A stretch of 64,000 bases of DNA from Prinia subflava (lineage: Eukaryota; Chordata; Aves; Passeriformes; Cisticolidae), in contig NW_026961074.1 in assembly GCF_021018805.1 (NCBI RefSeq), positions 111,001 to 175,000 on the forward strand. Direction: 5' to 3'. The translations under genes and the position numbers were made by a program. Every line of letters starts with the position of its first letter. Position 1 is the first letter of the stretch. Positions 1 through 13,600 of the stretch are shown here, piece after piece. The notes beneath the pieces are model-generated. The model ran no database searches. It was not told the origin of the DNA and saw nothing but the letters and a program-made list of their open reading frames with translations.

Positions 1-3000
1 CCAAAATGTGGCATCTTGCATCTGGGAGAAATCTTGAATATCACGGCATTTTTGCAGGCTGAAGCCGAGGTGGCCGGATGAGGGTGGTGGACACGAACGG
101 TGGCCCTTTTCCATGGGAAACTAAACTCACCTGGCCATGTTCCTGGTGTCAGATTGTGGGAGACATTTAGCACTCCAAAAGCAGCCCGAGTTCCAAAATG
201 TGGCATCTTGCATCTGGGAGAAATCTTGAATATCACGGCACTTTTGCAGGCTGAAGCCGAGGTGGCCGGATGAGGGTGGTGGACACGAACGGTGGCCCTT
301 TTCCATGGGAAACTAAACTCACCTGGCCATGTTCCTGGTGTCAGATTGTGGGAGACATTTGGCACTCCAAAAGCAGCCCGAGTTCCAAAATGTGGCATCT
401 TGCATCTGGGAGAAATCTTGAATATCACGGCATTTTTGCAGGCTGAAGCCGAGGTGGCCGGATGAGGGTTGTGGACTCGAACGGTGGCCCTTTTCCATGG
501 GAAACTAAACTCACCTGGCCATGTTCCTGGTGTCAGATTGTGGGAGACATTTGGCACTCCAAAAGCAGCCCGAGTTCCAAAATGTGGCATCTTGCATCTG
601 GGAGAAATCTTGAATATCACGGCATTTTTGCAGGCTGAAGCCGAGGTGGCCGGATGAGGGTGGTGGACACGAACGGTGGCCCTTTTCCATGGGAAACTAA
701 ACTCACCTGGCCATGTTCCTGGTGTCAGATTGTGGGAGACATTTGGCACTCCAAAAGCAGCCCGAGTTCCAAAATGTGGCATCTAGGATCTGGGAGAAAT
801 CTTGAATATCACGGCATTTTTGCAGGCTGAAGCCGAGGTGGCCGGATGAGGGTGGTGGACACGAACGGTGGCCCTTTTCCATGGGAAACTAAACTCACCT
901 GGCCATGTTCCTGGTGTCAGATTGTGGGAGACATTTGGCACTCCAAAAGCAGCCCGAGTTCCAAAATGTGGCATCTTGCATCTGGGAGAAATCTTGAATA
1001 TCACGGCATTTTTGCAGGCTGAAGCCGAGGTGGCCGGATGAGGGTGGTGGACACGAACGGTGGTGCTTTTCCATGGGAAACTAAACTCACCTGGCCATGT
1101 TCCTGGTGTCAGATTGTGGGAGACATTTGGCACTCCAAAAGCAGCCTGAGTTCCAAAATGTGGCATCTTGCATCTGGGAGAAATCTTGAATATCACGGCA
1201 TTTTTGCAGGCTGAAGCCGAGGTGGCCGGATGAGGGTGGTGGACACGAACGGTGGCCCTTTTCCATGGGAAACTAAACTCACCTGGCCATGTTCCTGGTG
1301 TCAGATTGTGGGAGACATTTGGCACTCCAAAAGCAGCCCGAGTTCCAAAATGTGGCATCTTGCATCTGGGAGAAATCTTGAATATCACAGCACTTTTGCA
1401 GGCTGAAGCCGAGGTGGCCGGATGAGGGTGGTGGACACGAACGGTGGCCCTTTTCCATGGGAAACTAAACTCACCTGGCCATGTTCCTGGTGTCAGATTG
1501 TGGGAGACATTTGGCACTCCAAAAGCAGCCCGAGTTCCAAAATGTGGCATCTTGCATCTGGGAGAAATCTTGAATGCCACGGCTTTTTTGCAGGCTGAAG
1601 CCGAGGTGGCCGGATGAGGGTGGTGGACACGAACGGTGGCCCTTTTCCATGGGAAACTAAACTCACCTGGCCATGTTCCTGGTGTCAGATTGTGGGAGAC
1701 ATTTGGCACTCCAAAAGCAGCCTGAGTTCCAAAATGTGGCATCTTGCATGTGGGAGAAATCTTGAATATCACGGCATTTTTGCAGGCTGAAGCCGAGGTG
1801 TCCGGATGAGGGTGGTGGACACGAACGGTGGCCCTTTTCCATGGGAAACTAAACTCACCTGGCCATGTTCCTGGTGTCAGATTGTGGGAGACATTTGGCA
1901 CTCCAAAAGCAGCCCGAGTTCCAAAATGTGGCATCTTGCATCTGGGAGAAATCTCGAATGCCACGGCTTTTTTGCTGGCCGAAGCCGAGGTGGCCGGATG
2001 AGGGTGGTGGACACGAACGGTGGCCCTTTTCCATGGGAAACTAAACTCACCTGGCCATGTTCCTGGTGTCAGATTGTGGGAGACATTTGGCACTCGAAAA
2101 GCAGCCCGAGTTCCAAAATGTGGCATCTTGCATCTGGGAGAAATCTTGAATATCACGGCATTTTTGCAGGCTGAAGCCGAGGTGGCCGGATGAGGGTGGT
2201 GGACACGAACGGTGGCCCTTTTCCATGGGAAACTAAACTCACCTGGCCATGTTCCTGGTGTCAGATTGTGGGAGACATTTGGCACTCCAAAAGCAGCCCG
2301 AGTTCCAAAATGTGGCATCTTGCATCTGGGAGAAATCTTGAATATCACGGCATTTTTGCAGGCTGAAGCCGAGGTGGCCGGATGAGGGTGGTGGACACGA
2401 ACGGTGGCCCTTTTCCATGGGAAACTAAACTCACCTGGCCATGTTCCTGGTGTCAGATTGTGGGAGACATTTGGCACTCCAAAAGCAGCCCGAGTTCCAA
2501 AATGTGGCATCTTGCATCTGGGAGAAATCTTGAATATCACGGCATTTTTGCAGGCTGAAGCCGAGGTGGCCGGATGAGGGTGGTGGACACGAACGGTGGC
2601 CCTTTTCCATGGGAGACTAAACTCACCTGGCCATGTTCCTGGTGTCAGATTGTGGGAGACATTTAGCACTCCAAAATCAGCCTGAGTTCCAAAATGTGGC
2701 ATCTTGCATGTGGGAAAAATCTTGAATATCACGGCATTTTTGCAGGCCGAAGCCGAGGTGGCCGGATGAGGGTGGTGGACACGAACGGTGGCCCTTTTCC
2801 ATGGGAAACTAAACTCACCTGGCCATGTTCCTGGTGTCAGATTGTGGGAGACATTTGGCACTCCAAAAGCAGCCTGAGTTCCAAAATGTGGCATCTTGCA
2901 TCTGGGAGAAATCTTGAATATCACGGCACTTTTGCAGGCTGAAGCCGAGGTGGCCGGATGAGGGTGGTGGACACGAACGGTGGCCCTTTTCCATGGGAGA

Positions 3001-4118
3001 CTAAACTCACCTGGCCATGTTCCTGGTGTCAGATTGTGGGAGACATTTAGCACTCCAAAAGCAGCCCGAGTTCCAAAATGTGGCATCTTGCATGTGGGAA
3101 AAATCTTGAATATCACGGCATTTTTGCAGGCTGAAGCCGAGGTGGCCGGATGAGGGTGGTGGACACGAACGGTGGCCACGGTGGCCCTTTTCCATGGGAA
3201 ACTAAACTCACCTGGCCATGTTCCTGGTGTCAGATTGTGGGAGACATTTGGCACTCCAAAAGCAGCCCGAGTTCCAAAATGTGGCATCTTGCATCTGGGA
3301 GAAATCTTGAATATCACAGCATTTTTGCAGGCCGAAGCCGAGGTGGCCGGATGAGGGTGGTGGACACGAACGGTGGCCCTTTTCCATGGGAAACTAAACT
3401 CACCTGGCCATGTTCCTGGTGTCAGATTGTGGGAGACATTTGGCACTCCAAAAGCAGCCCGAGTTCCAAAATGTGGCATCTTGCATCTGGGAGAAATCTT
3501 GAATATCACGGCATTTTTGCAGGCTGAAGCCGAGGTGGCCGGATGAGGGTGGTGGACACGAACGGTGGCCCTTTTCCATGGGAAACTAAACTCACCTGGC
3601 CATGTTCCTGGTGTCAGATTGTGGGAGACATTTGGCACTCCAAAAGCAGCCCGAGTTCCAAAATGTAGCATCTTGCATCTGGGAGAAATCTTGAATATCA
3701 CGGCATTTTTGCAGGCTGAAGCCGAGGTGGCCGGATGAGGGTGGTGGACACGAACGGTGGCCCTTTTCCATGGGAAACTAAACTCACCTGGCCATGTTCC
3801 TGGTGTCAGACTGTGGGAGACATTTGGCACTCCAAAAGCAGCCCGAGTTCCAAAATGTGGCATCTTGCATCTGGGAGAAATCTTGAATATCACGGCATTT
3901 TTGCAGGCTGAAGCCGAGGTGGCCGGATGAGGGTGGTGGACACGAACGGTGGCCCTTTTCCATGGGAAACTAAACTCACCTGGCCATGTTCTTGGTGTCA
4001 GATTGTGGGAGACATTTGGCACTCCAAAAGCAGCCCGAGTTCCAAAATGTGGCATCTTGCATCTGGGAGAAATCTTGAATATCACGGCATTTTTGCAGGC
4101 TGAAGCCGAGGTGGCCGG

Positions 4119-7100
4119 ATGAGGGTGGTGGACACGAACGGTGGCCCTTTTCCATGGGAAACTAAACTCACCTGGCTATGTTCCTGGTGTCAGATTGTGG
4201 GAGACATTTGGCACTCCAAAAGCAGCCCGAGTTCCAAAATGTGGCATCTTGCATCTGGGAGAAATCTTGAATATCACGGCATTTTTGCAGGCCGAAGCCG
4301 AGGTGGCCGGATGAGGGTGGTGGACACGAACGGTGGCCCTTTTCCATGGGAAACTAAACTCACCTGGCCATGTTCCTGGTGTCAGATTGTGGGAGACATG
4401 TGGTACTCCAAAAGCAGCCCGAGTTCCAAAATGTGGCATCTTGCATCTGGGAGAAATCTTGAATATCACGGCATTTTTGCAGGCTGAAGCCGAGGTGGCC
4501 GGATGAGGGTGGTGGACACGAACGGTGGCCCTTTTCCATGGGAAACTAAACTCACCTGGCCATGTTCCTGGTGTCAGATTGTGGGAGACATTTGGCACTC
4601 CAAAAGCAGCCCGAGTTCCAAAATGTGGCATCTTGCATCTGGGAGAAATCTTGAATATCACGGCATTTTTGCAGGCTGAAGCCGAGGTGGCCGGATGAGG
4701 GTGGTGGACACGAACCGTGGCACTTTTCCATGGGAAACTAAACTCACCTGGCCATGTTCCTGGTGGCAGATTGTGGGAGACATTTAGCACTCCAAAAGCA
4801 GCCCGAGTTCCAAAATGTGGCATCTTGCATCTGGGAGAAATCTTGAATATCACGGCATTTTTGCAGGCTGAAGCCGAGGTGGCCGGATGAGGGTGGTGGA
4901 CACGAACGGTGGCCCTTTTCCATGGGAAACTAAACTCACCTGGCCATGTTCCTGGTGTCAGATTGTGGGAGACATTTGGCACTCCAAAAGCAGGCCGAGT
5001 TCCAAAATGTGGCATCTTGCATCTGGGAGAAATCTTGAATGTCACGGCATTTTTGCAGGCCGAAGCCGAGGTGGCCGGATGAGGGTGGTGGACACGAACG
5101 GTGGCCCTTTTCCATGGGAAACTAAACTCACCTGGCCATGTTCCTGGTGTCAGATTGTGGGAGACATTTGGCACTCCAAAAGCAGCCCGAGTTCCAAAAT
5201 GTGGCATCTTGCATCTGGGAGAAATCTTGAATATCACGGCATTTTTGCAGGCTGAAGCCGAGGTGGCCGGATGAGGGTGGTGGACACGAACGGTGGCCCT
5301 TTTCCATGGGAAACTAAACTCACCTGGCCATGTTCCTGGTGTCAGATTGTGGGAGACATTTGGCACTCCAAAAGCAGCCCGAGTTCCAAAATGTGGCATC
5401 TTGCATCTGGGAGAAATCTTGAATATCACGGCATTTTTGCAGGCCGAAGCCGAGGTGGCCGGATGAGGGTGGTGGACACGAACGGATGCCCTTTTCCATG
5501 GGAAACTAAACTCACCTGGCCATGTTCCTGGTGTCAGATTGTGGGAGACATTTGGCACTCCAAAAGCAGCCCGAGTTCCAAAATGTGGCATCTTGCATCT
5601 GGGAGAAATCTTGAATATCACGGCATTTTTGCAGGCCGAAGCCGAGGTGGCCGGATGAGGGTAGTGGACACGAACGGTGGCCCTTTTCCATGGGAAACTA
5701 AACTCACCTGGCCATGTTCCTGGTGTCAGATTGTGGGAGACATTTGGCACTCCAAAAGCAGCCCGAGTTCCAAAATGTGGCATCTTGCATCTGGGAGAAA
5801 TCTTGAATATCACGGCATTTTTGCAGGCTGAAGCCGAGGTGGCCTGATGACCGTGGTGGACACGAACGGTGGCACTTTTCCATGGGAAACTAAACTCACC
5901 TGGCCATGTTCCTGGTGTCAGATTGTGGGAGACATTTAGCACTCCAAAAGCAGCCCGAGTTCCAAAATGTGGCATCTTGCATCTGGGAGAAATCTTGAAT
6001 ATCACGGCATTTTTGCAGGCTGAAGCCGAGGTGGCCTGATGACCGTGGTGGACACGAACGGATGCCCTTTTCCATGGGAAACTAAACTCACCTGGCCATG
6101 TTCCTGGTGTCAGATTGTGGGAGACATTTGGCACTCCAAAAGCAGCCCGAGTTCCAAAATGTGGCATCTTGCATCTGGGAGAAATCTTGAATATCACGGC
6201 ATTTTTGCAGGCTGAAGCCGAGGTGGCCGGATGAGGGTGGTGGACACGAACGGTGGCCCTTTTCCATGGGAAACTAAACTCACCTGGCCATGTTCCTGGT
6301 GTCAGACTGTGGGAGACATTTGGCACTCCAAAAGCAGCCCGAGTTCCAAAATGTGGCATCTTGCATCTGGGAGAAATCTTGAATATCACGGCATTTTTGC
6401 AGGCTGAAGCCGAGGTGGCCGGATGAGGGTGGTGGACACGAACGGTGGCCCTTTTCCATGGGAAACTAAACTCACCTGGCCATGTTCTTGGTGTCAGATT
6501 GTGGGAGACATTTGGCACTCCAAAATCAGCCCGAGTTCCAAAATGTGGCATCTTGCATCTGGGAGAAATCTTGAATATCACGGCATTTTTGCAGGCTGAA
6601 GCCGAGGTGGCCGGATGAGGGTGGTGGACACGAACGGTGGCCCTTTTCCATGGGAAACTAAACTCACCTGGCTATGTTCCTGGTGTCAGATTGTGGGAGA
6701 CATTTGGCACTCCAAAAGCAGCCCGAGTTCCAAAATGTGGCATCTTGCATCTGGGAGAAATCTTGAATATCACGGCATTTTTGCAGGCCGAAGCCGAGGT
6801 GGCCGGATGAGGGTGGTGGACACGAACGGTGGCCCTTTTCCATGGGAAACTAAACTCACCTGGCCATGTTCCTGGTGTCAGATTGTGGGAGACATGTGGT
6901 ACTCCAAAAGCAGCCCGAGTTCCAAAATGTGGCATCTTGCATCTGGGAGAAATCTTGAATATCACGGCATTTTTGCAGGCTGAAGCCGAGGTGGCCGGAT
7001 GAGGGTGGTGGACACGAACGGTGGCCCTTTTCCATGGGAAACTAAACTCACCTGGCCATGTTCCTGGTGTCAGATTGTGGGAGACATTTGGCACTCCAAA

Positions 7101-10100
7101 AGCAGCCCGAGTTCCAAAATGTGGCATCTTGCATCTGGGAGAAATCTTGAATATCACGGCATTTTTGCAGGCTGAAGCCGAGGTGGCCGGATGAGGGTGG
7201 TGGACACGAACGGTGGCACTTTTCCATGGGAAACTAAACTCACCTGGCCATGTTCCTGGTGGCAGATTGTGGGAGACATTTAGCACTCCAAAAGCAGCCC
7301 GAGTTCCAAAATGTGGCATCTTGCATCTGGGAGAAATCTTGAATATCACGGCATTTTTGCAGGCTGAAGCCGAGGTGGCCGGATGAGGGTGGTGGACACG
7401 AACGGTGGCCCTTTTCCATGGGAAACTAAACTCACCTGGCCATGTTCCTGGTGTCAGATTGTGGGAGACATTTGGCACTCCAAAAGCAGGCCGAGTTCCA
7501 AAATGTGGCATCTTGCATCTGGGAGAAATCTTGAATGTCACGGCATTTTTGCAGGCCGAAGCCGAGGTGGCCGGATGAGGGTGGTGGACACGAACGGTGG
7601 CCCTTTTCCATGGGAAACTAAACTCACCTGGCCATGTTCCTGGTGTCAGATTGTGGGAGACATTTGGCACTCCAAAAGCAGCCCGAGTTCCAAAATGTGG
7701 CATCTTGCATCTGGGAGAAATCTTGAATATCACGGCATTTTTGCAGGCTGAAGCCGAGGTGGCCGGATGAGGGTGGTGGACACGAACGGTGGCCCTTTTC
7801 CATGGGAAACTAAACTCACTGGCCATGTTCCTGGTGTCAGATTGTGGGAGACATTTGGCACTCCAAAAGCAGCCCGAGTTCCAAAATGTGGCATCTTGCA
7901 TCTGGGAGAAATCTTGAATATCACGGCATTTTTGCAGGCCGAAGCCGAGGTGGCCGGATGAGGGTGGTGGACACGAACGGTGGCCCTTTTCCATGGGAAA
8001 CTAAACTCACCTGGCCATGTTCCTGGTGTCAGATTGTGGGAGACATTTGGCACTCCAAAAGCAGCCCGAGTTCCAAAATGTGGCATCTTGCATCTGGGAG
8101 AAATCTTGAATATCACGGCATTTTTGCAGGCCGAAGCCGAGGTGGCCGGATGAGGGTAGTGGACACGAACGGTGGCCCTTTTCCATGGGAAACTAAACTC
8201 ACCTGGCCATGTTCCTGGTGTCAGATTGTGGGAGACATTTGGCACTCCAAAAGCAGCCCGAGTTCCAAAATGTGGCATCTTGCATCTGGGAGAAATCTTG
8301 AATATCACGGCATTTTTGCAGGCTGAAGCCGAGGTGGCCGGATGAGGGTGGTGGACACGAACGGTGGCCCTTTTCCATGGGAAACTAAACTCACCTGGCC
8401 ATGTTCCTGGTGTCAGATTGTGGGAGACATTTGGACCTCCAAAAGCAGCCCGAGTTCCAAAATGTGGCATCTTGCATCTGGGAGAAATCTTGAATATCAC
8501 GGCATTTTTGCAGGCTGAAGCCGAGGTGGCCGGATGAGGGTGGTGGACACGAACGGTGGCCCTTTTCCATGGGAAACTAAACTCACCTGGCCATGTTCCT
8601 GGTGTCAGATTGTGGGAGACATTTGGCACTCCAAAAGCAGCCCGAGTTCCAAAATGTGGCATCTTGCATCTGGGAGAAATCTTGAATATCACGGCATTTT
8701 TGCAGGCTGAAGCCGAGGTGGCCTGATGACCGTGGTGGACACGAACGGATGCCCTTTTCCATGGGAAACTAAACTCACCTGGCCATGTTCCTGGTGTCAG
8801 ATTGTGGGAGACATTTGGCACTCCAAAAGCAGCCCGAGTTCCAAAATGTGGCATCTTGCATCTGGGAGAAATCTTGAATATCACGGCATTTTTGCAGGCC
8901 GAAGCCGAGGTGGCCGGATGAGGGTGGTGGACACGAACGGTGGCCCTTTTCCATGGGAAACTAAACTCACCTGGCCATGTTCCTGGTGTCAGATTGTGGG
9001 AGACATTTGGCACTCCAAAAGCAGCCCGAGTTCCAAAATGTGGCATCTTGCATCTGGGAGAAATCTTGAATATCACGGCATTTTTGCAGCCTGAAGCCGA
9101 GGTGGCCGGATGAGGGTGGTGGACACGAACGGTGGCCCTTTTCCATGGGAAACTAAACTCACCTGGCCATGTTCCTGGTGTCAGATTGTGGGAGACATTT
9201 GGCACTCCAAAAGCAGCCCGAGTTCCAAATTGTAGCATCTTGCATCTGGGAGAAATCTTGAATATCACGGCATTTTTGCAGGCTGAAGCCGAGGTGGCCG
9301 GATGAGGGTGGTGGACACGAACGGTGGCCCTTTTCCATGGGAAACTAAACTCACCTGGCCATGTTCCTGGTGTCAGACTGTGGGAGACATTTGGCACTCC
9401 AAAAGCAGCCCGAGTTCCAAAATGTGGCATCTTGCATCTGGGAGAAATCTTGAATATCACGGCATTTTTGCAGGCTGAAGCCGAGGTGGCCGGATGAGGG
9501 TGGTGGACACGAACGGTGGCCCTTTTCCATGGGAAACTAAACTCACCTGGCTATGTTCCTGGTGTCAGATTGTGGGAGACATTTGGCACTCCAAAAGCAG
9601 CCCGAGTTCCAAAATGTGGCATCTTGCATCTGGGAGAAATCTTGAATATCACGGCATTTTTGCAGGCCGAAGCCGAGGTGGCCGGATGAGGGTGGTGGAC
9701 ACGAACGGTGGCCCTTTTCCATGGGAAACTAAACTCACCTGGCCATGTTCCTGGTGTCAGATTGTGGGAGACATGTGGTACTCCAAAAGCAGCCCGAGTT
9801 CCAAAATGTGGCATCTTGCATCTGGGAGAAATCTTGAATATCACGGCATTTTTGCAGGCTGAAGCCGAGGTGGCCGGATGAGGGTGGTGGACACGAACGG
9901 TGGCCCTTTTCCATGGGAAACTAAACTCACCTGGCCATGTTCCTGGTGTCAGATTGTGGGAGACATTTGGCACTCCAAAAGCAGCCCGAGTTCCAAAATG
10001 TGGCATCTTGCATCTGGGAGAAATCTTGAATATCACGGCATTTTTGCAGGCTGAAGCCGAGGTGGCCGGATGAGGGTGGTGGACACGAACGGTGGCACTT

Positions 10101-10630
10101 TTCCATGGGAAACTAAACTCACCTGGCCATGTTCCTGGTGGCAGATTGTGGGAGACATTTAGCACTCCAAAAGCAGCCCGAGTTCCAAAATGTGGCATCT
10201 TGCATCTGGGAGAAATCTTGAATATCACGGCATTTTTGCAGGCTGAAGCCGAGGTGGCCGGATGAGGGTGGTGGACACGAACGGTGGCCCTTTTCCATGG
10301 GAAACTAAACTCACCTGGCCATGTTCCTGGTGTCAGATTGTGGGAGACATTTGGCACTCCAAAAGCAGGCCGAGTTCCAAAATGTGGCATCTTGCATCTG
10401 GGAGAAATCTTGAATGTCACGGCATTTTTGCAGGCCGAAGCCGAGGTGGCCGGATGAGGGTGGTGGACACGAACGGTGGCCCTTTTCCATGGGAAACTAA
10501 ACTCACCTGGCCATGTTCCTGGTGTCAGATTGTGGGAGACATTTGGCACTCCCAAAAGCAGCCCGAGTTCCAAAATGTGGCATCTTGCATCTGGGAGAAA
10601 TCTTGAATATCACGGCATTTTTGCAGGCTG
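4119..10630. repeat. Six-monomer satellite block present three times
   Basis: The same ordered set of variant monomers occurs at 4119-5255, 6615-7751 and 9494-10630. Diagnostic variants are GACATGTGGTACTCC (near 4396, 6892 and 9773), CCTGGTGGCAG in place of CCTGGTGTCAG, and GCAGGCCGAG in place of GCAGCCCGAG. Spacing is 2496 bp (13 monomers), then 2879 bp (15 monomers minus one base, explained by a missing C near 7817). The GCAGGCCGAG monomer alone recurs once more near 11519. This indicates duplication of multi-monomer segments and not only monomer-by-monomer homogenisation. Confidence 0.9.
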
Positions 10631-13600
10631 AAGCCGAGGTGGCCGGATGAGGGTGGTGGACACGAACGGTGGCCCTTTTCCATGGGAAACTAAACTCACC
10701 TGGCCATGTTCCTGGTGTCAGATTGTGGGAGACATTTGGCACTCCAAAAGCAGCCCGAGTTCCAAAATGTGGCATCTTGCATCTGGGAGAAATCTTGAAT
10801 ATCACGGCATTTTTGCAGGCCGAAGCCGAGGTGGCCGGATGAGGGTAGTGGACACGAACGGTGGCCCTTTTCCATGGGAAACTAAACTCACCTGGCCATG
10901 TTCTTGGTGTCAGATTGTGGGAGACATTTAGCACTCCAAAATCAGCCCGAGTTCCAAAATGTGGCATCTTGCATCTGGGAGAAATCTTGAATATCACGGC
11001 ATTTTTGCAGGCTGAAGCCGAGGTGGCCGGATGAGGGTGGTGGACACGAACGGTGGCCCTTTTCCATGGGAAACTAAACTCACCTGGCCATGTTCCTGGT
11101 GTCAGATTGTGGGAGACATTTGGCACTCCAAAAGCAGCCCGAGTTCCAAAATGTGGCATCTTGCATCTGGGAGAAATCTTGAATATCACGGCATTTTTGC
11201 AGGCCGAAGCCGAGGTGGCCGGATGAGGGTAGTGGACACGAACGGTGGCCCTTTTCCATGGGAAACTAAACTCACCTGGCCATGTTCTTGGTGTCAGATT
11301 GTGGGAGACATTTAGCACTCCAAAATCAGCCCGAGTTCCAAAATGTGGCATCTTGCATCTGGGAGAAATCTTGAATATCACGGCATTTTTGCAGGCTGAA
11401 GCCGAGGTGGCCGGATGAGGGTGGTGGACACGAACGGTGGCCCTTTTCCATGGGAAACTAAACTCACCTGGCCATGTTCCTGGTGTCAGATTGTGGGAGA
11501 CATTTGGCACTCCAAAAGCAGGCCGAGTTCCAAAATGTGGCATCTTGCATCTGGGAGAAATCTTGAATGTCACGGCATTTTTGCAGGCCGAAGCCGAGGT
11601 GGCCGGATGAGGGTGGTGGACACGAACGGTGGCCCTTTTCCATGGGAAACTAAACTCACCTGGCCATGTTCCTGGTGTCAGATTGTGGGAGACATTTGGC
11701 ACTCCAAAAGCAGCCCGAGTTCCAAAATGTGGCATCTTGCATCTGGGAGAAATCTTGAATATCACGGCATTTTTGCAGGCTGAAGCCGAGGTGGCCGGAT
11801 GAGGGTGGTGGACACGAACGGTGGCCCTTTTCCATGGGAAACTAAACTCACCTGGCCATGTTCCTGGTGTCAGATTGTGGGAGACATTTGGCACTCCAAA
11901 AGCAGCCCGAGTTCCAAAATGTGGCATCTTGCATCTGGGAGAAATCTTGAATATCACGGCATTTTTGCAGGCCGAAGCCGAGGTGGCCGGATGAGGGTGG
12001 TGGACACGAACGGTGGCCCTTTTCCATGGGAAACTAAACTCACCTGGCCATGTTCCTGGTGTCAGATTGTGGGAGACATTTGGCACTCCAAAAGCAGCCC
12101 GAGTTCCAAAATGTGGCATCTTGCATCTGGGAGAAATCTTGAATATCACGGCATTTTTGCAGGCCGAAGCCGAGGTGGCCGGATGAGGGTAGTGGACACA
12201 AACGGTGGCCCTTTTCCATGGGAAACTAAACTCACCTGGCCATGTTCCTGGTGTCAGATTGTGGGAGACATTTGGCACTCCCAAAAGCAGCCCGAGTTCC
12301 AAAATGTGGCATCTTGCATCTGGGAGAAATCTTGAATATCACGGCATTTTTGCAGGCTGAAGCCGAGGTGGCCGGATGAGGGTGGTGGACACGAACGGTG
12401 GCCCTTTTCCATGGGAAACTAAACTCACCTGGCCATGTTCTTGGTGTCAGATTGTGGGAGACATTTAGCACTCCAAAATCAGCCCGAGTTCCAAAATGTG
12501 GCATCTTGCATCTGGGAGAAATCTTGAATATCACGGCATTTTTGCAGGCTGAAGCCGAGGTGGCCGGATGAGGGTGGTGGACACGAACGGTGGCCCTTTT
12601 CCATGGGAAACTAAACTCACCTGGCCATGTTCCTGGTGTCAGATTGTGGGAGACATTTGGCACTCCAAAAGCAGCCCGAGTTCCAAAATGTGGCATCTTG
12701 CATCTGGGAGAAATCTTGAATATCACGGCATTTTTTGCAGGCTGAAGCCGAGGTGGCCTGATGACCGTGGTGGACACGAACGGATGCCCTTTTCCATGGG
12801 AAACTAAACTCACCTGGCCATGTTCCTGGTGTCAGATTGTGGGAGACATTTGGCACTCCAAAAGCAGCCCGAGTTCCAAAATGTGGCATCTTGCATCTGG
12901 GAGAAATCTTGAATATCACGGCATTTTTGCAGGCCGAAGCCGAGGTGGCCGGATGAGGGTGGTGGACACGAACGGTGGCCCTTTTCCATGGGAAACTAAA
13001 CTCACCTGGCCATGTTCCTGGTGTCAGATTGTGGGAGACATTTGGCACTCCAAAAGCAGCCCGAGTTCCAAAATGTGGCATCTTGCATCTGGGAGAAATC
13101 TTGAATATCACGGCATTTTTGCAGGCCGAAGCCGAGGTGGCCGGATGAGGGTAGTGGACACGAACGGTGGCCCTTTTCCATGGGAAACTAAACTCACCTG
13201 GCCATGTTCCTGGTGTCAGATTGTGGGAGACATTTGGCACTCCAAAAGCAGCCCGAGTTCCAAAATGTGGCATCTTGCATCTGGGAGAAATCTTGAATAT
13301 CACGGCATTTTTGCAGGCTGAAGCCGAGGTGGCCGGATGAGGGTGGTGGACACGAACGGTGGCCCTTTTCCATGGGAAACTAAACTCACCTGGCCATGTT
13401 CCTGGTGTCAGATTGTGGGAGACATTTGGCACTCCAAAAGCAGCCCGAGTTCCAAAATGTGGCATCTTGCATCTGGGAGAAATCTTGAATATCACGGCAT
13501 TTTTGCAGGCTGAAGCCGAGGTGGCCGGATGAGGGTGGTGGACACGAACGGTGGCCCTTTTCCATGGGAAACTAAACTCACCTGGCCATGTTCCTGGTGT

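Noticed and set aside
783..4085. A 1100-codon minus-strand frame and the many 122-250-codon plus-strand frames in the first 32 kb
   Set aside because: All are translations of the satellite; their ends track single monomer variants.
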